From Rhizobium phaseoli (GTDB taxonomy: Bacteria; Pseudomonadota; Alphaproteobacteria; Rhizobiales; Rhizobiaceae), in assembly GCF_010668805.1 (NCBI RefSeq), contig NZ_WUFT01000011.1, positions 175,395 through 239,394 on the forward strand: a stretch of DNA of 64,000 nucleotides. Direction: 5' to 3'. Numbering within the stretch: position 1 is the stretch's first letter; each line of letters starts with the position of its first letter. This document shows positions 35,168 to 43,308 of this stretch, in pieces. The notes beneath the pieces were generated by a model. It made no database searches. It was not told the origin of the DNA and saw only the letters and a list, made by a program, of their open reading frames with translations. The position numbers and the translations under genes are program-made.

Positions 35168-36180
35168 TGCGACAGGCCGAAGGATTTGATGCCGTTCGCC
35201 AAGGTCTCGATGCCGTCGATCGTGCGGATCGTCGGGTTCATCGATTGCGCGTCCATCATCACGAAGTGCTTGTTCCTGACGGCATCGAGTTCCTTGGTCA
35301 CGGGGTCGTTCTCGAGAAAATCGATCTTGACCTTCGGATCGTCGGCGGCGTAGCGGCGCCGGTCCATGGTGGCGAGCACGATGACGGCCGGGTTCGCCTG
35401 GGCGATGGTTTCCCAGCCGACCAGCGGCCATTCCTCTTCGGTCGTGACGACATTCCTGGCGCCGATCGCCTTCAGGATATAGGCAGGCGCGCTGTTCTTG
35501 CCGGCGATGAAGGCATCGCCGTTGACTTCCTTGCTGGAGAACCAGAAGACGATAGGCAGGCTCTTGCCCGATGCGCCCGATATCGATGCGACGGCATCCG
35601 CCTCGCGCTTCTTCAACTTGGAAATCAGCGCATCGCCGCGCTCCTTCACGTCGAAGATCTCCGAGAGCTCGGCGATCTCACGGTAGACCAGCTCCATCGT
35701 GAACAGCTCCTTGCGCACACCGTCGCCGCCATCGGTGTTGACCTTGGCGACGCAATCGGCCGGCGCGAGATAGGTATTGATCTCGAGATCCTCGAACTGC
35801 TCCCGCTTGCCGACGGAGCCCTGTGCGCCGACATGCCATTCGAACTCGGCCGCCACCAGGTCGGGCTCCTGTCCGACGACGGATTCGAAGCTCGGATCAT
35901 TGTCGGCGAGACGCTTTATCTTGCTGTTGGCCTCGGCATATTGCGGCAGGACCGGACCGACCCAGACGGCCGTGCCGGCGATCTTCTCGGCAAGGCCGAG
36001 CGAGAAGAGAATTTCGGTCATGCCCTGGCCGATCGAAACGATCTTCGATGGCGCTTTCTGGAACGTCACCTGCTCACCGCAATTGGTGATGGTCAAGGGA
36101 TATTGGGTGGCGGCAAGGCCGGGTACCGCAAGGCCGATCAGCCCGAAGGCAAATGTCATGGTGGCGAGAATCTGGCGCAT
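35164..36180 (-). CDS. ABC transporter substrate-binding protein (BtuF/FecB-like)
   Basis: A 338-residue periplasmic protein with signal peptide MRQILATMTFAFGLIGLAVPGLA. The mature part opens with the class III binding-protein strand YPLTITNCGEQVTFQKAPSK, followed by IVSIGQGMTEILFSLGLAEKIAG, the usual helical-backbone architecture. It is the first gene after a cobalamin riboswitch whose B12 box lies about 190 bases upstream, so corrinoids (or a cobalt chelate) are the likely ligand; siderophores are the alternative. Coupled by overlap to the permease gene. Confidence 0.88.
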   Translation of the reverse strand: MRQILATMTFAFGLIGLAVPGLAATQYPLTITNCGEQVTFQKAPSKIVSIGQGMTEILFSLGLAEKIAGTAVWVGPVLPQYAEANSKIKRLADNDPSFESVVGQEPDLVAAEFEWHVGAQGSVGKREQFEDLEINTYLAPADCVAKVNTDGGDGVRKELFTMELVYREIAELSEIFDVKERGDALISKLKKREADAVASISGASGKSLPIVFWFSSKEVNGDAFIAGKNSAPAYILKAIGARNVVTTEEEWPLVGWETIAQANPAVIVLATMDRRRYAADDPKVKIDFLENDPVTKELDAVRNKHFVMMDAQSMNPTIRTIDGIETLANGIKSFGLSQ

Positions 36181-36365
36181 GAAAACCTCGATTGAAGGAA
36201 AAAAGCACGGTTATGCCGCACGCGCGGCCGAAGGCACGCTGACGCGCGCTAGCCGCACGAGGTCCAATCGAGACGGATGCATGCCGAAATTCGGCGAAGG
36301 TTCAGAAGGTCAATCATGTCTGTTCCTTGTCCGGGCATCCCCGCCCGGTTAATTGGATCGTGATT

Positions 36366-36590
36366 GACGGCAGGTCTCCTGGCTTGCGGATATCCGTCTT
36401 TCATCCGCCTTCCCGCGATATTCGCAGTGGCGGGGCCATAAGCCCTTCAGACATGGCCGGTCGCTGGCCACAGCTGAGATGATCGACAATCCGCTTACAG
36501 TTGCGGGGGCAGCCACGGTCTCGGTCCCTACTGGGTCGTCCTCACCGTGTTCCCTATTAATCCCCTTGGAGTCATCTTCAGGGAACCGTC
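36366..36590 (-). promoter_or_regulatory. Cobalamin riboswitch
   Basis: Read on the minus strand, this region shows all the conserved parts of an adenosylcobalamin-type element: the P1 arms GACGG (from 36590) and CCGTC (to 36366); 'aatagggaa' after the first helix; 'ccccgcaactgtaagcgg'; 'gccactg' in the middle; and the B12 box 'agccaggagacctgcc' (complement of 36369-36389). It lies upstream of the substrate-binding gene of the ABC importer, where corrinoid binding would repress expression. Confidence 0.93.
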
Positions 36591-37075
36591 GCCCCCAGTT
36601 ACGTTGCCGGCCCGCGCGACGTCAATGATTATTGCGGAGGATTGAGTTTGGGTGGGTGAAAAATGGAGATGGAACGTGGGAGGGCTGGTGGCCGGCGTGA
36701 TGCCAGCATCCTCGCCTCCTCAGGATAAGGCTCTCTTCAGCGTTGGCGCCGCTTTCTCCCGTTCCGGGGCGCGGCATCCGCCCACGTCCCTCATGCTGAG
36801 GTGCGCAGCCCGAGAGGGCGAAGCCTCGAAGCACGCCGCAACGCTGCTCCTTGCTACAGACGCATCCAGCTCTGCAAATGGAGCACCCGCCTCGTCCTTC
36901 GAGGCTTCGGCCAATGGCCTACACACCTCAGGATGAGGCTCTCTTGGGCGCCGCCGCCGCATCCCTCAAAGCTGGCCATGAGGGCGCGGCACCCTCCGAC
37001 CTCCCTCATGCTGAGGCGCGCAGCCCGCAAGGGCGAAGCCTCGGAGCACGCGCCGCAGCGCTGCTCCCTGCGTTC
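36591..37075. repeat. Cluster of three REP/RIME-like repeats
   Basis: No gene is supported in these 485 bases. From about 36710 the arms 'cctcatgctgaggtgcgcagcccgag' / 'gcgaagcctcgaagcacgc', 'cctcgtccttcgaggcttcgg' / 'cacacctcaggatgaggctctc', and 'ccctcatgctgaggcgcgcagcccg' / 'gcgaagcctcggagcacgc' occur in succession, in both orientations. The last copy ends at the stop codon of blh. This is the densest array of the family in the window. Confidence 0.7.
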
Positions 37076-38356
37076 CTACAACGCATCCAGCGGAATCTTC
37101 AGATAGCGCCGGCCGTTCTCCTCGGGCTCGGGCAGCCGCCCGCCACGGATGTTGACCTGCAGCGCGTGCAGCATCAGCTTCGGCTTCGGCAGCGTACGGT
37201 CGCGCGCCTGGCGCAGCGCCACAAAGCCGGCCTCTTCGATGCCCGATATATGCGGATTGGCGCCCTTCTGGGCGGTCACCGTGCTTTCCCAGCGGGGATG
37301 GCGACCGCCAGGCTGATAGTCGTGGCCGGAAAAGAGCCGGGTCTCCTCGGGCAGCGACAGGATGGCCTGGATCGAGTGCCAGAGGGCGCTGGCGCTGCCG
37401 CCGGGAAAATCAGTGCGCGCCGTGCCGGAATCCGGGGTGAATACGGTGTCGTGCACGAAGGCGGCGTCGCCGATGACATAGGTCACCGAGGCAAGCGTAT
37501 GGCCGGGCGAGAACATCACGTGGGCTTTGAGCCCGCCGATTTCAAAGGTGTCGCCATCGGCAAACAGCCGGTCCCATTGCGAGCCGTCGGTTTCAAGTGC
37601 CGGCCAGTTGTAGATTTCCTTCCAGAGCACCTGGACCTCGGTGACATGGGCGCCGATCGCCGTCGGCGCGCCGGTCCTTCCTTTGAGGTAGTGGGCGGCG
37701 GAGAAATGGTCGGCATGCGGGTGCGTATCGAGGATCCACTCGACCGTCAGCCCTTCGCTGTCGATATGCGCGAGGATGGCGTCGGCATTGGTCGTTCCCG
37801 TCGCACCCGACATCTCGTCGAAATCGAGCACCGGGTCGATGATGGCGCAGCGTTTCGTGACCGGGTCTGAAACGACATATTGCACACTGCAGGTGCGGGG
37901 TTCGAAGAAGGCCTTCACGACAGCCGCCTGCCCTGCCCGCTTTTCCAGCCAGCGCCGTGCGCCGGCAAGATCGAAGCCGAGGTTGTGACCGAAGGCCTCG
38001 ACGTCCCCGGGCTGCATCCGCCCGTCGAGCACCTCTCCGAGCGCATAGAGCGTCAGCGCCCGGGTGCCGCTCTTGCAATGAGCGACGACCGGCCCCTTCG
38101 CTTGCATCATCGCCCTCTGGAAGGCGCGGATATCGGCCTCGGTGATCTCGGCCCCTTTCACCGGCACGAAGCTGTAGGCGAGCCCCGCAGCGGCGGCAGA
38201 AGCCTTTTCCGCCGCATCGCCCGGCTGCCCCGGCTCCTCGCCATCCGGCCGGGCATTGATGACGCCCGCAAAACCGTCTGCCGCAAAAGCAGCAAAACCG
38301 GCGGCATCGGGCTGCCCCGCCACCGATATCAGCTCATTGACCCTTACGGATGTCAT
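37076..38356 (-). CDS. blh: Bifunctional sulfur transferase / persulfide dioxygenase Blh
   Basis: A 426-residue two-domain protein. ATG 38356 begins SVRVNELISVAGQPDAAGF. Residues 1-110 are a DUF442/dual-specificity-phosphatase-like rhodanese substitute with the loop VVAHCKSGTRA (active Cys). Residues about 145-426 are a metallo-beta-lactamase persulfide dioxygenase of the ETHE1 type, with metal ligands in DTHPHADHFSAA, MFSPGHTLAS and the HDTVF ... FSGHDY segments. Blh of Agrobacterium and Xylella detoxifies sulfide under the repressor BigR. No bigR gene is next to it here, but a DsrE gene is. An inverted repeat sits in its promoter region. Confidence 0.9.
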   Translation of the reverse strand: MTSVRVNELISVAGQPDAAGFAAFAADGFAGVINARPDGEEPGQPGDAAEKASAAAAGLAYSFVPVKGAEITEADIRAFQRAMMQAKGPVVAHCKSGTRALTLYALGEVLDGRMQPGDVEAFGHNLGFDLAGARRWLEKRAGQAAVVKAFFEPRTCSVQYVVSDPVTKRCAIIDPVLDFDEMSGATGTTNADAILAHIDSEGLTVEWILDTHPHADHFSAAHYLKGRTGAPTAIGAHVTEVQVLWKEIYNWPALETDGSQWDRLFADGDTFEIGGLKAHVMFSPGHTLASVTYVIGDAAFVHDTVFTPDSGTARTDFPGGSASALWHSIQAILSLPEETRLFSGHDYQPGGRHPRWESTVTAQKGANPHISGIEEAGFVALRQARDRTLPKPKLMLHALQVNIRGGRLPEPEENGRRYLKIPLDAL

Positions 38357-38377
38357 CGAAGCCCCCGCGCTGCCTGC

Positions 38378-38428
38378 CTCGGCAGTATCGCATGTATATC
38401 GGTACAATCTCACAAGTATATTGCCGAG
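38378..38428 (-). promoter_or_regulatory. Inverted repeat in the blh promoter region
   Basis: CTCGGCAGTAT (38378-38388) is matched 10 of 11 by the complement of ATATTGCCGAG (38418-38428), 22 to 72 bases upstream of the blh start. The AT-rich spacer (tgtatatcggtacaatctcac) could hold the -10 and -35 elements. This is a plausible operator for a sulfide-responsive repressor; the sequence does not identify which. Confidence 0.45.
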
Positions 38429-38532
38429 CGCAAGAATAGTCGCTTGGCGCCGCCCCCGCGCCTGCGACCAGCCCGCGGACTGACGACATCGCCGGAGACG
38501 CTGCCGCCCCCTCCCGGCCCGGCTCGTCACAG

Positions 38533-38901
38533 TCAAAACGACAGCGTCGCCGCACCTTGCCTGATCTCGGCATGCATGGCACTGGCGCCGACGATGACGA
38601 CGCCATCGAGCATGTCTTCCTGCGTATAGCCGCGCGAGGTCACGCAGGGCGGGCAGGCCCAGATCGTGCCGCCGCGCTGTTGAAAATTCTCGATCAGCGT
38701 TGAGAGGGGATCGAGCGGCGGCACATGCGTCATCCGCTGGCCACCCTTGCGCACAAGGTCGATTGCGGTGCTGGTGAGGGAGACCGAGACCTTCAGCCCG
38801 GCGGTGATGCCGCCATTGGCAATGGTGAAGGCGACGGAAGACAGTTCGGATTGGATGCCCTTGGTAACAAGCACGACCAGTTTGTCGCTTGGCGTTTGCA
38901 T
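38533..38901 (-). CDS. DsrE family protein
   Basis: A 122-residue protein. The ATG at 38901 has a strong GGAG (caggagattact) and begins MQTPSDKLVVLVTKGIQSE, the first strand of the DsrE/DsrF fold. Later, LSTLIENFQQRGGTIWACPPC has the conserved Cys region of the family and ...EDMLDGVVIVGASAM closes the fold. DsrE-like proteins carry or relay persulfide sulfur. It lies upstream of blh on the same strand (177 bp gap containing the blh promoter candidate) and divergent to an AraC regulator. Confidence 0.85.
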   Translation of the reverse strand: MQTPSDKLVVLVTKGIQSELSSVAFTIANGGITAGLKVSVSLTSTAIDLVRKGGQRMTHVPPLDPLSTLIENFQQRGGTIWACPPCVTSRGYTQEDMLDGVVIVGASAMHAEIRQGAATLSF

Positions 38902-38966
38902 AGTAATCTCCTGTTGAAGTGACCTATTCACCATAGGAGGGTGCGCGGGACGCGTATTTGGCCGGA

Positions 38967-39962
38967 ATGCGTGAAGTCTTGTCCGAAAATCCAGACGCGG
39001 CGGGTGTCGCGCGCGACGACGTGCTGTCGGCACTGCTGTCGACGATCCGCCTTTCGGGATCGCTGCAGTTCTGCTTCATGCCGACGGGCGACTGGCAGAC
39101 CGATGCCGCGCCGTCGCTTGCAAATCTTGCGGCCAGGTCCTCGGGCACGATGCCGTTTCACATCGTCGTTGCAGGCAACTGCTGGCTGAAAACCGAAGGT
39201 GAAGAGACCGATCTGGAGACGGGTGACGTGCTGGTCTTTCCGTTCGGCACCGGGCATCAGCTCGGCGCCGGAAGAGACGGCATGCTGGTGCTGCCGACCC
39301 GCGACCTGCCGCCGAAGCCGTGGCGCGAGATCCCTGTGCTTCGTTATGGCGAGGAGACGCAAGGGGTACGGCTGCTCTGCGGCTATCTGCAGTGGGACGG
39401 GTTGAACTTCGCGCCTTTGCGCCAGGCGCTGCCCAAGCTGATCCATCTCAGAACGCGGGCCGCCAATGACGGCGACTGGCTGCGCGCCACCATCCGCCAG
39501 ATGGTCGACGAGGTCGATCGACCGCGCGCCGGCGGTGTCTCGATGCTGCCGCGGCTGACCGAAATCATCTTCATCGAAATCCTCCGCCATCAGATCATAA
39601 TGGCCGAGCCGCGCTCGGTCGGCTGGCTGGCGGCGCTGGCCGACCCGGGGCTTTCGCGCTGTCTCTCCCGCATTCACGACGATCCCAGGCGCAACTGGTC
39701 GCTGGAGGATCTGTCCGCCCCCTCCGGCCTGTCGCGCAGCGCACTTGCCGACCGCTTCCAGGCGATGCTCTCGACCTCACCGATCCGCTATATCAGGGAT
39801 TGGCGGCTCTACCTCGCAAGTGTGGCGCTCGCCACCTCAAGCCAGCCGATCGCAGCGATCGCCGACGACGCAGGCTACGCCACCGAAGCCGCCTTCAACC
39901 GCGCCTTCTCCCGCGCCTTCGCCACCCCACCGGCCGCCTGGCGGGTGATCGCGCGGGAATAG
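38967..39962 (+). CDS. AraC family transcriptional regulator with cupin sensor domain
   Basis: A 331-residue regulator. The in-frame TTG at 38958 is less likely than ATG 38967. The N-terminal half is a cupin_6-type ligand domain (GNCWLKTEGEETDLETGDVLVFPFGTGHQL in pieces). The C-terminal AraC domain has the helices WSLEDLSAPSGLSRSALADRF and PIAAIADDAGYATEAAFNRAF. It is divergent from the DsrE gene with 65 bp between starts, so it probably regulates DsrE and perhaps blh. Confidence 0.88.
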   Translation: MREVLSENPDAAGVARDDVLSALLSTIRLSGSLQFCFMPTGDWQTDAAPSLANLAARSSGTMPFHIVVAGNCWLKTEGEETDLETGDVLVFPFGTGHQLGAGRDGMLVLPTRDLPPKPWREIPVLRYGEETQGVRLLCGYLQWDGLNFAPLRQALPKLIHLRTRAANDGDWLRATIRQMVDEVDRPRAGGVSMLPRLTEIIFIEILRHQIIMAEPRSVGWLAALADPGLSRCLSRIHDDPRRNWSLEDLSAPSGLSRSALADRFQAMLSTSPIRYIRDWRLYLASVALATSSQPIAAIADDAGYATEAAFNRAFSRAFATPPAAWRVIARE

Positions 39963-40061
39963 CGTGTGAGGCGCCTGGCATCAGGTCGGACGGCTTTCTG
40001 CGCCTCTCAGGATTGGCCGGCCTTTTGAGCGGCTGAAAAACCTTTCCGCAGAGCCTGCGCC

Positions 40062-40441
40062 TCACCCTTGCGACGCCGGCTCGTTGAGCATCGCTTCGAT
40101 ATTGTATCCGTCGGGATCGAGAACGAAGCAGGCATAATAGTTCTCTTCATATTCCGGCCGCGGGCCGGGCGCGCCATTGTCCTGGGCGCCTGCTTCGAGC
40201 GCGGCCCGATAAAACGCCTCGACCTCCGACCTGCTCCGAACCCGGAAGGCAACGTGCAAGCGGGTCAGAGGCGGCTTGTCGTCAGTGTGCTGGATTTCGA
40301 GGAGGCTGCCACCGACATCGAAAGCCCAGAAAACGCCTTCCTTCCGGAAGGTGCGGCGATAGGCCAGAGGGTCGAAAGCGCGTTCATAGAATACCCTGCT
40401 CTTTTCAAGGTCACTGACGCAATGGTGACATGATCGATCAT
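40062..40441 (-). pseudogene. Frameshifted VOC family gene
   Basis: From ATG 40441 the frame reads MIDHVTIAS and then runs into nonsense; the neighbouring frame continues VSDLEKSRVFYERAFDPLAYR and keeps a complete VOC fold to 40062 (VFWAFDVGGSLLEIQHTDD, NYYACFVLDPDGYNIEAML). The expected junction is MIDHVTIA-VSDLEKS. A single missing base around 40411 (ATTGC-GTCAGT) explains it. The intact protein would be about 126 residues. Sequencing error is the alternative explanation. Confidence 0.8.
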
Positions 40442-40619
40442 GCCGTGCATCCCTATCGTTCAAGCATCCCATGATAGTCGAATCCGCGCGGCGAAAAACA
40501 AACAAAAACCAACTCCGATATCCAATACCGCCGACCGCCATCAACTCTTTCTGACCGCTCGACATCGGCAACGATATCGGCCTAAGGTCCCGGCGCGATA
40601 GACTGGATAACGCTCGCAA

Positions 40620-41150
40620 ATGCCTTACGGGATCAGCCTCAAATGTCTGAACGAGACCGCATCGCCGGTTTTCAAACTCTGGGATGAAGCCGCGGCATTC
40701 GAAGAGACGGCTTCGATGCGGGCTTTGGGTTATCCTCCGCACCTCACCCTCGGAGTTTATCAGGCGTTTGATGCAGATCGATTGGGCGAGGCGCTTGACA
40801 GTGTTTTCCGCACGCACTCCACCGTAACCGTAGCTTTTTCGGGCATCGGCTATTTTCAGAACGAGTTCCTCGTTCTATGGGCACGCCCGATCCCAGACGA
40901 CGCTCTTCTCCAACTGCACGCGACTCTCCATCGAAAGATCGATCCCACCTTCTGTCATGAGCATTATCGACCCGGCAATTGGGCGCCTCGCTGCACCATT
41001 GCAGCGAAAGTGCCGAAGGCGAAATCAGTGGCCGCGATCAAATGGGCGAACGAAAACAGCATGCAGTTCTCGGTAAATTTCGATGCCGCCGATTGTGTCC
41101 GATTTCCGCCTGTGGAGATATTGAGCGAGATCAGATTGGCGCCGCGATGA
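40620..41150 (+). CDS. 2'-5' RNA ligase-like (2H phosphoesterase) protein
   Basis: A 176-residue protein of the 2H phosphoesterase superfamily. The first H-x-T motif is in YPPHLTLGVYQ. The place of the second motif, about 85 residues later, reads WAPRCTIAAKVP, where His is replaced by Arg, so catalysis may be lost or changed. The central FSGIGYFQNEFLVLWARP strands fit the bilobal fold. Homologues in rhizobia are annotated as 2'-5' RNA ligase family or hypothetical. It is flanked by the broken VOC gene and the damaged acetolactate synthase. Confidence 0.7.
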   Translation: MPYGISLKCLNETASPVFKLWDEAAAFEETASMRALGYPPHLTLGVYQAFDADRLGEALDSVFRTHSTVTVAFSGIGYFQNEFLVLWARPIPDDALLQLHATLHRKIDPTFCHEHYRPGNWAPRCTIAAKVPKAKSVAAIKWANENSMQFSVNFDAADCVRFPPVEILSEIRLAPR

Positions 41151-41247
41151 TGCTGTCGGCGCTAGGCTATATCGGAGGCCTGACGGTTCGATGTCAGTCG
41201 CATAATCCACTGCTGCGACTGACATTTCAAACCGTGCTCCCAAGTCG

Positions 41248-43005
41248 CTAGACGCGTCCCTCTCCGCCAACATCGGCTGACGCGGCAAACAGCGCGGCGC
41301 CAACCTCGCCGGACAGCAGCATCTCGTTGCGCGCCCGCCCCGCCCCGATCGTCGGCAGGCGATCGGCGAGTTCGACAACGCGGCAGTCGAACAGAACAGG
41401 CTTGTTCACCGCGATCATCTCCGTAATCGCATCGTCGAGTTCGGCCGGCCTCTCACAGCGAATGCCGTGTCCGCCATAGGCTTCGGCAAGTTTTACGAAA
41501 TCCGGGTTTCCGTGCTGCCTTTGCCGAGCCGTTCCCTGATCGCCGCCGTTGAGAATGAAGATCTTGATCGGTGCGTTGTGCTGCACGGCGGCCGACATTT
41601 CCTTCATCGTCACCTGCACGGAGGCATCGCCGGCTATGTCGATGACAAGGCTGTTGGGATTGGCGATCTGCACGCCGAGGGCGGCGGGCAGCCCGTATCC
41701 CATCGTCCCCAGGCCGCCTGAAGTCACCCAGCGGTTCGGTCGCTCGAAGTCATAAGATTGCGCCGCCCATATCTGATGCCGGCCGACCTCCGTCGTGATG
41801 TAGGTATCCCGATGCTTCGTCAGTTCATAAAGCCTCTCGATGGCATATTGCGGCATGATGACGTCGTCGCGCTTCGCATAGGAAAACGATCGGCGCGCCC
41901 GCCAGCCGGCAATCGCGCTCCACCACTCGGTCAGCCGCGCCCGGTCCGGCGCCTGCGGCAGCGCCCGCCACAGGCGAACGAGCTCGGCCAGCACACCCGC
42001 GGCATCGCCCCGGATGGCGATATCGGCGCGCACAGTCTTGTTGAGCGAGGAAGCATCGATATCGATCTGGATCTTCCGGGAATTCGGTGAGAAACCATCG
42101 ACGCCGGCGACGAGCCCGCCATCGAAGCGCGCCCCGATGCAGAGCATGAGGTCGCAGTCATGCATTGCCATATTGGCCTCATGGGAGCCGTGAAGCCCGG
42201 CCATCTTCAGCCAGTTCGGGCTGGAAGCCGGATAGGCGCCGAGCCCCATCAGCGTCGACGTGACGGGAAAGCCGGTGAGATCGACCAGTTCACGCAGCAG
42301 TTTTGACGCTTCAAGACCGGAATTGATGACGCCGCCGCCCGCGCAAATAATCGGCTTACGTGCCGTCGCCATCAGAGCGGTCGCAGCCTCGATCTCGCTG
42401 ATGTCGCTTAGGCGGTCCGGCTGATAGCTCGTCCTCGGGGCGACTGCCTCAGGCGGTGTATAATTTCCGCTCGCAAACAGCACATCCTTCGGCATGTCGA
42501 CCAGAACGGGGCCGGGCCGGCCTGATCCGGCGATGCGAAAGGCTTCATGGATGGCCGCCGCCAGATCATTGACGTCGCCGACCAGCCGATTGTGTTTCGT
42601 GCAGGCGCGGGTCATGCCGACAGTATCGCATTCCTGAAAGGCATCGGACCCGATCAGCGACGTCGGCACCTGGCCGGACAGGCAAACGAGCGGCACGGAA
42701 TCCATCAAGGCATCCTGAAGGGGCGTGATCGCGTTGGTGACGCCTGGACCCGAGGTCACCAGCATGACGCCGACCTTGCCCGTCGAGCGGGCATATCCCT
42801 CGGCGGCATGGCCGGCTCCCTGTTCATGGCGAACCAGAATATGGCTGATGTCTTCCTGCTGGAAAAGCTCGTCGTAGATCGGCAGCACCGCAGCACCCGG
42901 ATAGCCGAATATATGCTCGACGCCATTGTCTCTCAGCGCCTGGAGAACGATTTCCGCGCCGGTCATCTGCGCGCGCGGGGTGTCGATGGAATGACGGGAT
43001 CTCAT
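41248..43005 (-). CDS. Acetolactate synthase large subunit-like, with damaged cofactor motif
   Basis: A 585-residue protein of the IlvB/IlvI family, which condenses two pyruvates (or pyruvate and 2-oxobutyrate) using thiamine diphosphate. ATG 43005 follows AAGGAAC. The first domain has HIFGYPGAAVLPIYDE and the catalytic Glu in VRHEQGAGHAAEGYA; FAD and middle domains look normal. In the third domain the GDASVQVTMKEMSAA helix is fine, but the expected ...FILNNQYMGMVRQWQQ... segment reads FILNGGDQGTARQRQHGNPDFV: the second Asn of the GD-x26-NN motif is Gly and about 13 residues are gone. Activity is therefore doubtful. A branched-chain leader/attenuator precedes it. Confidence 0.85.
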   Translation of the reverse strand: MRSRHSIDTPRAQMTGAEIVLQALRDNGVEHIFGYPGAAVLPIYDELFQQEDISHILVRHEQGAGHAAEGYARSTGKVGVMLVTSGPGVTNAITPLQDALMDSVPLVCLSGQVPTSLIGSDAFQECDTVGMTRACTKHNRLVGDVNDLAAAIHEAFRIAGSGRPGPVLVDMPKDVLFASGNYTPPEAVAPRTSYQPDRLSDISEIEAATALMATARKPIICAGGGVINSGLEASKLLRELVDLTGFPVTSTLMGLGAYPASSPNWLKMAGLHGSHEANMAMHDCDLMLCIGARFDGGLVAGVDGFSPNSRKIQIDIDASSLNKTVRADIAIRGDAAGVLAELVRLWRALPQAPDRARLTEWWSAIAGWRARRSFSYAKRDDVIMPQYAIERLYELTKHRDTYITTEVGRHQIWAAQSYDFERPNRWVTSGGLGTMGYGLPAALGVQIANPNSLVIDIAGDASVQVTMKEMSAAVQHNAPIKIFILNGGDQGTARQRQHGNPDFVKLAEAYGGHGIRCERPAELDDAITEMIAVNKPVLFDCRVVELADRLPTIGAGRARNEMLLSGEVGAALFAASADVGGEGRV

Positions 43006-43075
43006 GGTTCCGTTCCTTGATCAGTGTGATGATGTGTGGAAAGTCCGACGAGGCCCGCGCCCAAATTCAGCGCAT

Positions 43076-43098
43076 AAAAAAAGGCCCCGTCAGGAGCC
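43076..43098 (-). terminator. Intrinsic terminator/attenuator hairpin upstream of the acetolactate synthase gene
   Basis: On the minus strand GGCTCC-TGAC-GGGGCC (43098 to 43083) forms a six-base-pair stem followed by seven T (43082-43076). It lies 33 bases downstream of the leader peptide stop and 70 bases upstream of the synthase start, the classical position of an attenuator. Competing inverted repeats are at 43107-43115/43145-43153 and 43126-43131/43137-43142. Confidence 0.85.
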
Positions 43099-43131
43099 TG
43101 CTTACCGCGCATGGGTGCTTTCGCTGGATGG

Positions 43132-43188
43132 TTACACCATCCTGCCCATGCGCCCGATCACCACTGCCAGAACCAATGCGATTTTCAT
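43132..43188 (-). CDS. Branched-chain amino acid leader peptide
   Basis: An 18-residue open frame MKIALVLAVVIGRMGRMV. Ten of its 18 residues are Ile, Leu, Val or Ala, including five Val, two Ile and two Leu, matching leader peptides of ilv operons in which ribosome stalling at Ile/Leu/Val codons controls the downstream terminator. Its stop codon lies in the loop of GGATGG/CCATCC (43126-43142), and the coding region overlaps one arm of GCGCATGGG/CCCATGCGC. No strong ribosome site is visible. It is too short to be detected as an ordinary gene. Confidence 0.8.
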   Translation of the reverse strand: MKIALVLAVVIGRMGRMV

Positions 43189-43308
43189 AGCGGCACAGCT
43201 AAAGGCAAATCGGCTCGTCGTCAATGCTTCCGAAGGAGACGAAACCGCCCGCGCGAGAAGGCGGGCGGTTCATCGTCCGGCATCCGGGCTATGCCGGGAT
43301 GTTCAAGA

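Noticed and set aside
36591..37075. CRISPR array
   Set aside because: The repeats are long, inverted and imperfect with no regular spacers; they belong to the REP/RIME-like family.
38378..38428. Calling the blh inverted repeat a BigR operator
   Set aside because: No bigR gene is visible in the window and I cannot compare the site with a known consensus here.
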